Assembly: GCF_002115785.1 (NCBI RefSeq)
Contig: NZ_JFJY01000005.1
Coordinates: 1 to 64,000 of the forward strand
DNA: 64,000 bases
Direction: 5' to 3'
From: Thalassospira sp. MCCC 1A03138
GTDB lineage: Bacteria > Pseudomonadota > Alphaproteobacteria > Rhodospirillales > Thalassospiraceae
Shown: positions 8,266-17,172 of the stretch, in pieces
How the letters are laid out: each line of letters begins with the position of its first letter
Numbering within the stretch: the first letter of the stretch is position 1
Made by a program: the position numbers and the translations under genes
Notes under the pieces: generated by a model
Databases searched by the model: none
What the model was told of the DNA's origin: nothing
The model's input: only the letters and a program-made list of their open reading frames with translations

Positions 8266-9300
8266 ATGAACATCACTCGAAAGCTTCGGCATGTCACCCT
8301 CGCCGCCACCGTTGGCCTGAGTGCATTGTTTTCCATATCTGCGCATGCTCAAACGATCGTCAAATTTGCCCATGTCGATGGCGAAGGCGACCTTCTTGAT
8401 AACCCGTACTGGACCTTTACCGAGGTTTTTGACAACGTCCTTCAGACCCAATCGGGCGGTCGTTTCAAGCTCGAAGTTTATCCAAACGGCCAGCTTGGGG
8501 ACCTTGAATCCCTTGCGGAACAGAATTCCATCGGTCTGGTTGACATGGTTGGCGGCCTGAATGCCGGCCACCTCGCGGCATATTATCCGCCCGCACAGAT
8601 CCTTGAAATGCCCTACACCTTCCCGACCACCGAAGTCGCGCGCAAGGTGCTGAACGAGGGGCCGTTTGGCAAAAAACTCTCGGACATGATTGCCGAAGGC
8701 AGCGGTGTACGCGTGCTCAGCTATCTGACCGGCGCGTTCCGCAACTTCTCGAACTCGGTCCGTCCGATCCACACCCCCGAAGACATGAAGGGCCTGAAAA
8801 TCCGGACCCAGACCGTTCCGCTGCATATGGAAATGGTCAAGGCACTTGGTGCCTCCCCGACCCCGATTGCATGGGCGGAACTATACAGCGCCCTGCAGAC
8901 CGGCGTTGTCGATGGTCAGGAAAACGCGCCCTACACCATGCTTCTGACCAATCTTCAGGAAGTCCAGAAGTACTACACGCTTGATCATCACCTGATCAAC
9001 ATGCCGCTCATCACCATTAACGATGACTTCTATCAAGGCCTGAGTACCGAAGACAAAGTTATCTTTGACACCGCGACCGCTAAGGCGACTTTTGCAATGC
9101 TCGGCATTATCGCGGCCAAGGAATCACAGGACCTCAAGGTCATTCGTGACGCTGGCGTCGAGATTTATCAGCCGACCCCGGCAGAATTCCAGAAATTCGT
9201 CGATGCCACCAAGGAACCGATCCGTGCCTTCATGGAAGAAAAGGTTGGTGCCCAGTTGATCGATGAACTCGAAGCTGCTGTCAAAGAAGCACAGAAATAA
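8266..9300 (+). CDS. TRAP transporter substrate-binding protein (DctP family)
   Basis: A 344-residue periplasmic receptor for an organic acid. It has a Sec signal peptide (cleavage near SISAHA-QT, residue 28), a DctP fold and the conserved ligand-carboxylate arginine in LKIRTQ, followed by the family's AWAELYSALQTGVVDGQEN block. Ribosome site AAGGAG precedes the ATG. It heads an operon with both permease subunits, a DapA-family lyase and an FAD dehydrogenase. A terminator-like hairpin after its stop codon would leave it more abundant than the permease, as is usual for binding proteins. The operon suggests a 2-hydroxy or 2-oxo acid ligand. Confidence 0.92.
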   Translation: MNITRKLRHVTLAATVGLSALFSISAHAQTIVKFAHVDGEGDLLDNPYWTFTEVFDNVLQTQSGGRFKLEVYPNGQLGDLESLAEQNSIGLVDMVGGLNAGHLAAYYPPAQILEMPYTFPTTEVARKVLNEGPFGKKLSDMIAEGSGVRVLSYLTGAFRNFSNSVRPIHTPEDMKGLKIRTQTVPLHMEMVKALGASPTPIAWAELYSALQTGVVDGQENAPYTMLLTNLQEVQKYYTLDHHLINMPLITINDDFYQGLSTEDKVIFDTATAKATFAMLGIIAAKESQDLKVIRDAGVEIYQPTPAEFQKFVDATKEPIRAFMEEKVGAQLIDELEAAVKEAQK

Positions 9301-9307
9301 GATTACG

Positions 9308-9338
9308 GGCCCGGCTGACTTTCCGCCGGGCCTTTCTT
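9308..9338 (+). terminator. Attenuating hairpin between receptor and permease genes
   Basis: GGCCCGGC/GCCGGGCC stem with a 9-base loop and TTTCTT tail, directly after the receptor stop codon and inside the operon. Likely gives partial termination. Confidence 0.65.
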
Positions 9339-9432
9339 GTTCCTGCTTGTTCTGCGAATGCCATCTGGTCCATTTGCGCGACGTTCCGTGATCCGTGTTC
9401 CCCGTCAGAACCCGATCCGAAAGAGGCCCCTC

Positions 9433-9951
9433 ATGCTTCAGACCCTCGATAAACTCTCATCGACTGTCGCCCGTGCAACCTCGGTCGTAGCCCGGCTGAT
9501 GCTTGCATCCGTTGCGGTCATCCTGTTCATACAGGTCGTCTTGCGATTTGGCTTCAACTTCTCCCTGCCCTGGCCCGAAGAAGCATCACGCTTCCTGATG
9601 GTCTGGGTGGTGATGCTGGGCGGCAGCCTGCTTGTCCGTGATGAGCAGCTCGTTTGTGTCGACTTCTTTGACAGCTTCTGGCCGCGCCGCTGGCTGGGTT
9701 ATCGCAACGCTTTCTTCCGTCTGCTGCTCGCACTGCTGCTGGGCGTGCTTCTGGTCAAAGGCATTGATTCTGCCATCTTCGGCCTGCGGCGCACCTCGGC
9801 AGCACTGAACCTGTCATGGTTCTGGATCTATCTTTCGGTCCCGGTAGGTGCCGCTCTGATGCTGTTTCACATGGTCATCCTCGCCATTCGTGACCTGTTC
9901 AGAGGCCCCGACACCGAGCAGGAAGCCTCACTTCTGCGTGCCGAGCTCTAG
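9433..9951 (+). CDS. TRAP transporter small permease (DctQ family)
   Basis: A 172-residue inner-membrane protein with four predicted helices (about 15-35, 50-68, 90-110, 130-152). It carries the family's PWPEEASRFLMVWVVMLGG segment between the first two helices. It pairs with the large permease encoded 10 bp downstream. I chose the ATG at 9433 because the family begins there; an upstream ATG at 9337 would add 32 atypical residues overlapping the terminator region. Confidence 0.9.
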   Translation: MLQTLDKLSSTVARATSVVARLMLASVAVILFIQVVLRFGFNFSLPWPEEASRFLMVWVVMLGGSLLVRDEQLVCVDFFDSFWPRRWLGYRNAFFRLLLALLLGVLLVKGIDSAIFGLRRTSAALNLSWFWIYLSVPVGAALMLFHMVILAIRDLFRGPDTEQEASLLRAEL

Positions 9952-9961
9952 GGGGGATATT

Positions 9962-11266
9962 ATGGATTACGCACTTCTTACCATGATCGGGTTGCTGCTG
10001 CTGCTGATGTTCCTTGGCAGCCCCGTGATCTTTGCGATTGGCTTTGCCGGCCTTTCCTATTTCTTCGTCAAGCCCGGCATGGTCGACATGCTGCACATGT
10101 ATTCGCATAAATTCTTCACCGGGATGGATGTGTTTATCTGGCTCTCGATTCCGCTTTTCATCATAGCCGGTGAAATCATGACATCGGTCGGCATGACAGA
10201 ACGGTTGGTGCAGTTCTCCCGCCTTCTGGTCGGTCGCTGGCGCGGCGGACTGGCCTATGTCAACGTTGTCGGCTCCATGATGTTTTCGGGCGTGTCCGGC
10301 TCGGCACTGGCTGATATCTCGGCCCTTGGCCCTGTCGAAATCGACATGATGAAAAAGGATGGATACCGCGCGGACTTTGCCGCCGCTGTCACCGTCAGCT
10401 CAGCCATTCAGGGGCCGATCATTCCGCCCTCAATCCCGCTGATCATTTTCTCAAGCCTGACCAACACATCGGTTGCGGCCCTCTTCCTTGGCGGGGCCGT
10501 GCCCGGCGCAATGATGGGGATCGCCCAGATCATCGTCATCTATTTCATCGCGCGCAGAAACAACTTCCCCGCCAACCCGATCAAGGCCCTGACGCTGGCG
10601 CTGGCATTCAAGATTTTCTACAACGCGTTCTGGGCGCTGTTCATGCCGCTGATCATTATCGGCGGGATCATTTCGGGCATCTTCACCGCGACCGAGGCCG
10701 CCTCAATCGCCGTTGCCTATGCCATTCTGGTCGGCATCTGTGCCTATCGCACCCTGTCTCTCAAACAGATATGGGACATTCTTGATCGCGCGGTCCGCAC
10801 GTCGGCTTCGGTCTATCTGATTGTCGGCTTTGCGAGTGTGATCAGCTGGATTCTGGCAACCGAACGTGTGCCGTCCGAACTGACCATGCTGGTTGAAACG
10901 CTTGATATGCAGCCATGGATGCTGCTGCTGTGTCTGAACGTCTTTTTCCTGATCAATGGACTTTGGATCGGGGATTCCGTTCAGCTGCTTCTGTTTGCCC
11001 CGCTTTTCACCCCGATCGTGGCTGCCATGGGTGTCGACCCGGTACAATTCGGTGTCATCATGGTGGTTAACGTGATGATCGGGCTCATGACTCCCCCTTA
11101 CGGACTGGGACTTTACCTTGGCTCGGCCATAAGCGGCCAACCGCTTGCCGCGATTGTCCGCAAAAGCTTCCCGTTCCTGATTTCCAATATCGTCGTTCTG
11201 TTGATCGTAACCTACGTGCCTGCTGTCTCCCTGACGCTGCCGCGCATGTTCGGTTTCCTGAACTGA
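9962..11266 (+). CDS. TRAP transporter large permease (DctM family)
   Basis: A 434-residue, roughly 12-helix inner-membrane protein that imports the receptor-delivered substrate with sodium. Family landmarks include SGVSGSALADISALGPVEIDMM, SSAIQGPIIPPSIPLI and a C-terminal MTPPYGLGLYL. The ATG at 9962 follows GGGGGA; a longer frame from 9890 overlaps the DctQ gene and is not needed. Length and motifs are normal, so the transporter should work. Confidence 0.93.
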   Translation: MDYALLTMIGLLLLLMFLGSPVIFAIGFAGLSYFFVKPGMVDMLHMYSHKFFTGMDVFIWLSIPLFIIAGEIMTSVGMTERLVQFSRLLVGRWRGGLAYVNVVGSMMFSGVSGSALADISALGPVEIDMMKKDGYRADFAAAVTVSSAIQGPIIPPSIPLIIFSSLTNTSVAALFLGGAVPGAMMGIAQIIVIYFIARRNNFPANPIKALTLALAFKIFYNAFWALFMPLIIIGGIISGIFTATEAASIAVAYAILVGICAYRTLSLKQIWDILDRAVRTSASVYLIVGFASVISWILATERVPSELTMLVETLDMQPWMLLLCLNVFFLINGLWIGDSVQLLLFAPLFTPIVAAMGVDPVQFGVIMVVNVMIGLMTPPYGLGLYLGSAISGQPLAAIVRKSFPFLISNIVVLLIVTYVPAVSLTLPRMFGFLN

Positions 11267-11296
11267 TCGCCACCACCCGAAAGACACGAGACTGAA

Positions 11297-12196
11297 ATGA
11301 CTCTTACAAAAAACGATATCTCCGGCCTTTACACCGCGATTGTCACCCCGTTCAAAAGTGACAAATCCATTGATCACAAGGCACTTGCCGACCTTGTCAC
11401 CCGGCAGCTTTCTGCGGGTGCTACCGGCATCGTTCCGATTGGCGGTACGGGTGAATATCCGGCCCTCTCGCGCGAAGAACGCAAGGACATCGTAAAAACC
11501 TGTGTCGATGCCGCCGGAACCGCCCCGGTCATTCCTGGCGTTCTTTCCACCGGCTTCCCCGACGCCGTCGAAGCTGGCAGGGACTTCGCAAAAGTCGGGG
11601 CTGCCGGGGTCATGACCGTGACCCCCTATTACGCGGCCGGCACCCAGGACGGCATGCGCGAATATTTTGCCAATTATCGTAACGAAGTTGGCGTCCCTGT
11701 TCTGCTTTATGAAATCCCCCGCCGCACAACCGTTTCAACCAAGGCCGAAACCATTCAGGCAATGGCCGAAGACGGTTCGATCATCGGCATGAAATGTTCG
11801 AACTATGACATGCCGGAATTCATCAAGACGATGAAACTGGCCGGTGATAAAATGGCCATTCTCAGCGGCGAAGAACCGCTGTTTGCCACCCATGTAACCC
11901 TTGGTGCCAAGGGCGGTGTTCTGGCATCCGCAAACGTCTATCCGAAAATCTGGATCGAGATTTTCAACCTTGCGCGTAACGGCAAACTGCACGAGGCGCT
12001 TAACCTTCAGAAGCAGCTCGATAACGCAATCGATGCCATTTTCCGCGAAACCAATCCCGGCCCCCTGAAGAAATACATGGAAATGGCCGGACAGCCGGTT
12101 GGCGGTGTGCGCCTGCCCCTTGAAGACCCGTCAGAAGTCACGATCAAGGCGCTGAAATCCGCCTTTGATACCGCTTCTCTTGCCAACGTAGCCTGA
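11297..12196 (+). CDS. DapA/NanA-family lyase or aldolase
   Basis: A 299-residue class I aldolase of the dihydrodipicolinate synthase / N-acetylneuraminate lyase superfamily. The Schiff-base Lys166 (IGMKCS) and catalytic Tyr138 (YEIPRRT) are spaced 28 apart, as in E. coli DapA (Tyr133/Lys161). The 2-oxoacid-binding loop is GGTGEYPAL where DapA has GTTGES. These enzymes cleave, condense or dehydrate 2-oxo acids. Here, between a TRAP transporter and an FAD-linked hydroxyacid dehydrogenase, a catabolic retro-aldol or dehydratase step is more likely than lysine synthesis. Substrate unknown. Confidence 0.85.
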   Translation: MTLTKNDISGLYTAIVTPFKSDKSIDHKALADLVTRQLSAGATGIVPIGGTGEYPALSREERKDIVKTCVDAAGTAPVIPGVLSTGFPDAVEAGRDFAKVGAAGVMTVTPYYAAGTQDGMREYFANYRNEVGVPVLLYEIPRRTTVSTKAETIQAMAEDGSIIGMKCSNYDMPEFIKTMKLAGDKMAILSGEEPLFATHVTLGAKGGVLASANVYPKIWIEIFNLARNGKLHEALNLQKQLDNAIDAIFRETNPGPLKKYMEMAGQPVGGVRLPLEDPSEVTIKALKSAFDTASLANVA

Positions 12197-12219
12197 TCAC
12201 TTCTTTCCAAGGACCTGCC

Positions 12220-13653
12220 ATGATTGATCGTCTCCACCAAATCCTCGGCGATAAAGGTTTGATCACCGATCCAAAGGATATGCACCCTTATCTGATAGAT
12301 TGGCGTGATCGAAGGAAAGGCAAAGCCCTGTGCGTTGCCCTTCCAGCCAATGTCGAGGAGGTCTCCCGGACGATGAAAGTGGCGGCCGAGGAAGGACAGC
12401 CTGTATTCCCCCTCGGGGGGAATACAGGCCTCTGCTACGGCGGTGTCCCCGAAAGCCCCGCGGATGACAAACCGGGCATCGTCATCAGCCTGCAGCGCAT
12501 GAAACAGATCCGCGAATTTGACGCGGCGGCAAATATCGTCACCGTCGATGCCGGCGTCATCCTTGCCGACCTACATGAAAAGAGTAAGCCCTACAAACGC
12601 CAGTTCCCGCTCTATCTCGGCAGCGAAGGCAGTGCGCAGATCGGTGGCCTGATCTCGACCAATGCCGGGGGTACCGGCGTTGTCAAATATGGCCCGATGC
12701 GTGATCTCGTCTGCGGGATCGAGGTTGTTCTGGCCGATGGCCGGATTCTAAGCGATCTTGAGGGGCTCAAGAAAAACAATACCGGCTATGACCTCAAACA
12801 TCTGTTCATCGGGGCCGAAGGCACACTTGGCATTGTTACCGGTGCGGCATTGCGCCTGCATCCGGAAAACACCAATGATGCGCATGCCTGGGTGTCAGTT
12901 GATTCTCCCGAAACCGCCGTCCGCCTGTTTACCGAGTTTCAGGATAAATGCGGCCCCTATATCGAAGCCTTCGAACTCGTTTCCGGCACCGAAATTGACG
13001 CGGTTGTCCGCCACATTGACCGCATCCGCGTGCCTTTCGATACCGTTCCCGACTGGTCCCTGATGATCGAACTGACTGCAACCGATGCATCGGTCGATCT
13101 GAACGGCATCTTTGAAGAGGTTCTTGGCGAAAACCTTGAGAACGGATCGGTCCTTGATGCCTTCATCGCCAGCAACGCCCAGCAGGCCGAACAGATATGG
13201 CACGTCCGCCATTCCGTCACAGAGGCCAACAAGCTCGAAGGCATGGGCCTTGTCCACGATGTTGCGGTACGCGTCTCAAAGGTCCCGGCCTTCATCGCCA
13301 GGGCCAAGGAAGTCACCGCCGAAAAATTCCCGATGGCAACCCCGCTTCTGGTCAACCATCTGGGCGACGGCAATGTGCATTACATCCTGATGTTCCCGCA
13401 CGATTACTGGAACCAGCTTTCCGATCCCGAACAGGTCACACATGACGTCCAATGCTGCGTCCACGACATCGCAGCAAGCTTCAGCGGAACTTTCAGCGCC
13501 GAACACGGCGTTGGCCGAAAACTGACCGACGAACTCGAACGCCTCTGCGATCCGCTGCGCTACGAACTGATGATCGGCATCAAGAAAAGCCTCGATCCGG
13601 AAAACAGAATGAATCCCGGCGTTCTTTTCAGGAACCTGACCACAGGCTGCTAA
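12220..13653 (+). CDS. FAD-linked D-2-hydroxyacid dehydrogenase (GlcD/D2HGDH type)
   Basis: A 477-residue flavoprotein of the FAD_binding_4 / FAD-oxidase-C family (D-lactate, glycolate and D-2-hydroxyglutarate dehydrogenases). The FAD-binding PLGGNTGLCYGG and GLISTNAGGTGVVKYG segments lie in the first 160 residues. Metal/active-site HLGDGNVHY and the C-terminal FSAEHGVGR...DPENRMNPG block complete the family. It probably oxidises a D-2-hydroxyacid and passes electrons to quinone or ETF. AAGGA precedes the ATG, 23 bp after the lyase gene. Codons 60-70 contain an unusually strong inverted repeat. Confidence 0.88.
   Translation: MIDRLHQILGDKGLITDPKDMHPYLIDWRDRRKGKALCVALPANVEEVSRTMKVAAEEGQPVFPLGGNTGLCYGGVPESPADDKPGIVISLQRMKQIREFDAAANIVTVDAGVILADLHEKSKPYKRQFPLYLGSEGSAQIGGLISTNAGGTGVVKYGPMRDLVCGIEVVLADGRILSDLEGLKKNNTGYDLKHLFIGAEGTLGIVTGAALRLHPENTNDAHAWVSVDSPETAVRLFTEFQDKCGPYIEAFELVSGTEIDAVVRHIDRIRVPFDTVPDWSLMIELTATDASVDLNGIFEEVLGENLENGSVLDAFIASNAQQAEQIWHVRHSVTEANKLEGMGLVHDVAVRVSKVPAFIARAKEVTAEKFPMATPLLVNHLGDGNVHYILMFPHDYWNQLSDPEQVTHDVQCCVHDIAASFSGTFSAEHGVGRKLTDELERLCDPLRYELMIGIKKSLDPENRMNPGVLFRNLTTGC
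12399..12429. repeat. Perfect inverted repeat inside the FAD dehydrogenase gene
   Basis: A 14-bp perfect stem (GCCTGTATTCCCCC with its complement) around a 3-base loop, lying over the codons for the FAD-binding PLGGNTG loop. It is far stronger than expected by chance in coding sequence. Confidence 0.8.
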
Positions 13654-13672
13654 ATACCAGTCCGAAACAAAA

Positions 13673-13701
13673 AAAGGCGGCACATATCGCGTGCCGCCTT
13701 T
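13673..13701. terminator. Bidirectional terminator, FAD dehydrogenase / cupin
   Basis: AAAGGCGGCAC/GTGCCGCCTTT stem with a 7-base loop. Seven Ts follow on the minus strand, so it is strongest for the cupin gene. Confidence 0.85.
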
Positions 13702-13724
13702 CGCGTTTTCCATTGGTCGGCTGT

Positions 13725-14027
13725 TTAAGCCAGCGGTTCAGGATCAAGCAATATGAACGATCCGCGGCAACCGGGCAAAATGCTATGCCGGACCCCGCGT
13801 GGGATCAGGTGAAAATCACCAGCCTTAAGGTGCATCGGCACCTGATCAAGCTCCAGCACCAGTTCACCCTCCAGCATCAGGATCGCTTCATCCCAATCCG
13901 AATGCATTTCCTCGGCAAGGCCGACGGCATCTGCCTTGAAAAGTTTCATCCGGACACAGCCAAAATCGGCAAGAACCCGGCCCTTCCATCCGTCGGAAAG
14001 CTGTGCTGCAACGGCGGCCAAATTCAT
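13725..14027 (-). CDS. Small single-domain cupin protein
   Basis: A 100-residue protein that is almost entirely one cupin barrel: EEMHSDWDEAILMLEGELVLELD forms the first cupin motif (one His/Asp/Glu set) and HLIPRGVRHSI the second, so a metal site is plausible. GGGAT precedes the ATG. Such proteins are usually sugar or acid isomerase-like enzymes or binding proteins of unknown role. It lies downstream of pepN on the same strand (gap about 100 bp) and converges with the hydroxyacid operon, so membership in that pathway is possible but unproven. Confidence 0.75.
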   Translation of the reverse strand: MNLAAVAAQLSDGWKGRVLADFGCVRMKLFKADAVGLAEEMHSDWDEAILMLEGELVLELDQVPMHLKAGDFHLIPRGVRHSILPGCRGSFILLDPEPLA

Positions 14028-14126
14028 ATTCTATCCCTTTCCATTCGCAACAACTCCCATCGCAAATCATGCATATCGGGCGCATGGGCCTTATGAAGAA
14101 AGGCGTTCACGCAATGACCCACGGCC

Positions 14127-16754
14127 TCATACCGCCCGCGATTTCGATGCGATTTCATACAGATCACGCGAAATATCCGGCTTGGCGAGGATACGATCAA
14201 GCGCTTCCTTCATCAGGTCGGCCCGCGCCTCATCATATTTCGCCCATTTGCCAAGCGGCGCACAAAGACGTGCTGCGACCTGCGGGTTGATATCGTCAAG
14301 TTCGATCAGGCGGTCGGTATAAAACGCATATCCGCTGCCATCAGCCGCATGGAAATGCCGCGGGTTGGCCATGGCGAACGCCCCGATAAGCGATCTGACC
14401 TTGTTCGGATTGCGCATGGTGAAGAGCGGATGGCTCATAAGGTCCTTCACACGCGACAGCGTATCATCCCGCGATGACATCGCCTGAAGCCCGAACCATT
14501 TATCCATCACCACGGTATCCTTGCCAAAGCGCGCCTCGAAATCGGCAAGCGCCTCGGCCCGGCCCGGATGCTCCAGATGGTTCAGCACAGAAAGCGCTGC
14601 CATCCGATCCGTCATGTTATCCGCGCTGCGATATTGCTCGGCTGCCAGATCGGCAAACTCGCCCTCGCCGCTTGCGACCAGATAGGAAAGTGCGGTTGCG
14701 CGCAAAGCCCGCTGCCCGGCCGATTCCGCATCCGGGGTAAAGGCCGCGTTTGACGCGTTCTGGTGATAGGCATTGCCAAATTCGGCCCGAAGGTCCGATC
14801 CGATCCGCTTGCGCAGCGCATTGCGCACCTGATGGATCGCTTCCGGGTTGGCCGGTTTGCGCTGCTCGGAAAGGAATTCTTCGCCCGGCAGGACAAGCGC
14901 ATCAGCGCGAAACGCCTTATCCAGATCATCATTGATCAGGGTCGCACGCATCGCCGCCACAAATTCGGTCACATCGCCCAATGCCGCGTCCACATCGCCA
15001 CCATTCTTTTCAAATTCGGCAATGGCTGAAAGCATCAACGCGGTTGCATATTTCTGCCCCGCTTCCCAGCGATTGAACGCATCGCTGTCATGCCCCATCA
15101 GGAACACAAGCTCTTCATGCGGCTGCTCGGTCGCGGCATTGACGGGGGCCGAAAAACCACGGTTGAACGAAACCACCGGCATCTGATCGATATTGTCGAA
15201 CACGAATTCCTGCTCGGCTTCGGTCAGTTGGACGGTGCGCGAAACGAGCTCCCTGCCATCCCGGCCCAAAAGCCCAATCGCAATTGGCATATGAAGTGCG
15301 ACCTTGTCGGGCTGCCCAGGTGTCGGTTCGGTTTTCTGCGCGACGGTCAGGTGGAACTGCTTGGTATCCGCATCATGTTCGCCGTGCCAGCTAAGGCTTG
15401 GCGTGCCTGCCTGCGAATACCAGATTTTAAGCTGGCTCAGGTCAACATCATTGGCATCTTCCATCGCCTTGGCAAAATCATCGCAGGTCACCGCCTGCCC
15501 GTCATGGCGATCGAAATAAAGGTCTATCCCCTTGCGATAGCCATCCGCCCCCAAAAGGGTATGCATCATGCGGATCAGCTCCGCCCCCTTTTCATAGACC
15601 GTCGCGGTATAGAAATTGTTGATTTCCATATAGCTGTCCGGGCGCACCGGGTGGGCCAATGGCCCGCCATCCTCAGGGAACTGGCGCGCACGAAGCTGCG
15701 CGACATCCTTGATGCGCTGCACCGGGCGGGAACGCTGATCGGCCGAAAATTCCTGATCCCGGAAAACCGTAAGCCCCTCTTTAAGAGATAACTGGAACCA
15801 GTCCCGGCACGTCACCCGGTTGCCCGACCAGTTGTGGAAATATTCATGCGCAACAATCGATTCGATCAATTCATAATCCGTATCGGTCGCGGTATCGGGC
15901 TTGGCTAGGATGTATTTGGCATTAAACACATTCAGGCTCTTGTTTTCCATCGCCCCCATATTGAAGTCGGAAACCGCGACGATGTTGAAAAGGTCCAGAT
16001 CGTATTCAAGCCCATAGACCTCCTCATCCCACTTCATCGACCGTTTCAGGCTGTCCATCGCGTAATCGCAACGGTCCTCATTGCCATGTTCGACAAAAAT
16101 GCGCAGCGCAACATCACGACCCGACATGGTCTTGAAGCTGTCCTCAACACAGGCCAAGTCACCCGCCACCAGTGCAAAAAGGTAACTCGGCTTCGGGAAC
16201 GGATCTTCCCACACCGCAAAGTGCCGGTTGCCGTCAAAATCACCGCTATCGATCAGATTGCCGTTGGATAACAGAACCGGACAGCTCGCCTTGTCGGCAT
16301 GGATAGTGACTTTATAGGTCGCCATCACATCCGGGCGATCCGGGAAATAGGTAATGCGCCGGAACCCTTCCGCCTCGCACTGCGTGCAGAACGCGCTTTG
16401 CGATACATAAAGTCCCTCAAGCCGCGTATTGGCTGCGGGCGATATCTGGGTTTCGATATCCACAACAAAGGTTTCACCCGGCGCGGCAAAGCTTAAACCC
16501 GATGGGTCGACACTATATTCATCAACGCCAAGCTTGCGATCATCAACCGCAATCGAAACCAGCTTCATGTCTTCGCCGTCAAGATGGACCATGTCCCCGC
16601 CGCCAGTCCCACGCACAGGATTCGCATGCACGAACAGCCGCGATTTCACATTTGTGACATCCCGATCAAGCTCGAATACCAGTTCGACCTTTTCGATCAG
16701 AAAGGCCGGTGCGGTGTAATCTTCGCGGCGGATGACTTGCGGTTGATCAGACAT
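14127..16754 (-). CDS. pepN: Aminopeptidase N
   Basis: An 875-residue M1-family zinc aminopeptidase that removes N-terminal residues from peptides in the cytosol (E. coli PepN is 870). It has the GAMEN exopeptidase motif (MGAMENKSLNVF), the zinc site HEYFH (His303, Glu304, His307) with the third ligand Glu326 in LSLKEGLT, and the C-terminal helical half typical of bacterial PepN. The ATG at 16754 (MSDQPQ) follows AGGA at good spacing; an upstream ATG at 16814 adds 20 unlike residues. All catalytic residues are present. Confidence 0.95.
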   Translation of the reverse strand: MSDQPQVIRREDYTAPAFLIEKVELVFELDRDVTNVKSRLFVHANPVRGTGGGDMVHLDGEDMKLVSIAVDDRKLGVDEYSVDPSGLSFAAPGETFVVDIETQISPAANTRLEGLYVSQSAFCTQCEAEGFRRITYFPDRPDVMATYKVTIHADKASCPVLLSNGNLIDSGDFDGNRHFAVWEDPFPKPSYLFALVAGDLACVEDSFKTMSGRDVALRIFVEHGNEDRCDYAMDSLKRSMKWDEEVYGLEYDLDLFNIVAVSDFNMGAMENKSLNVFNAKYILAKPDTATDTDYELIESIVAHEYFHNWSGNRVTCRDWFQLSLKEGLTVFRDQEFSADQRSRPVQRIKDVAQLRARQFPEDGGPLAHPVRPDSYMEINNFYTATVYEKGAELIRMMHTLLGADGYRKGIDLYFDRHDGQAVTCDDFAKAMEDANDVDLSQLKIWYSQAGTPSLSWHGEHDADTKQFHLTVAQKTEPTPGQPDKVALHMPIAIGLLGRDGRELVSRTVQLTEAEQEFVFDNIDQMPVVSFNRGFSAPVNAATEQPHEELVFLMGHDSDAFNRWEAGQKYATALMLSAIAEFEKNGGDVDAALGDVTEFVAAMRATLINDDLDKAFRADALVLPGEEFLSEQRKPANPEAIHQVRNALRKRIGSDLRAEFGNAYHQNASNAAFTPDAESAGQRALRATALSYLVASGEGEFADLAAEQYRSADNMTDRMAALSVLNHLEHPGRAEALADFEARFGKDTVVMDKWFGLQAMSSRDDTLSRVKDLMSHPLFTMRNPNKVRSLIGAFAMANPRHFHAADGSGYAFYTDRLIELDDINPQVAARLCAPLGKWAKYDEARADLMKEALDRILAKPDISRDLYEIASKSRAV

Positions 16755-17172
16755 CAGATGGTCCTTTTTCCCTTGGTCTGCGCGGCGTTGCCGGTGATTG
16801 TATAAAATCGCCAATGTTGCAATGCGGTGCAGTTCTTCAAAACTGAATTTCGTTCATTAACCCAACAGATAAGGTAAATTTCACTTTCGGACAAATGCAG
16901 AGTTTACGAGCCCGATTTTAGTCGTCATAATCATCAGTGGTGGCGCGAGGGGGGCCGAAGTTTCACATTTCGTGGGGCGAGAGTGATCTTTGGTTTCCCT
17001 CACTCCTTTCTGCCAAAGCAGAGGGACGCATCAGGGTCGCACCACACCAGACAAACAATGTCATCCCGGTCTATCGTCCCCTCACCTTAATATTATCGTG
17101 AGACGCCGTTAAAAGATAACGGGATGGAATAATCGCGACCTTTCGGGGAAATAACTTCCGGGGAAATCGCCA
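16755..17172. other. Divergent intergenic region, pepN / response regulator
   Basis: About 418 bp with no gene. A direct repeat CGGGGAAAT occurs just before the response-regulator start (about 17145 and 17160), the second copy lying next to the ribosome site. No convincing promoter pair or RNA structure was recognised. Confidence 0.4.
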
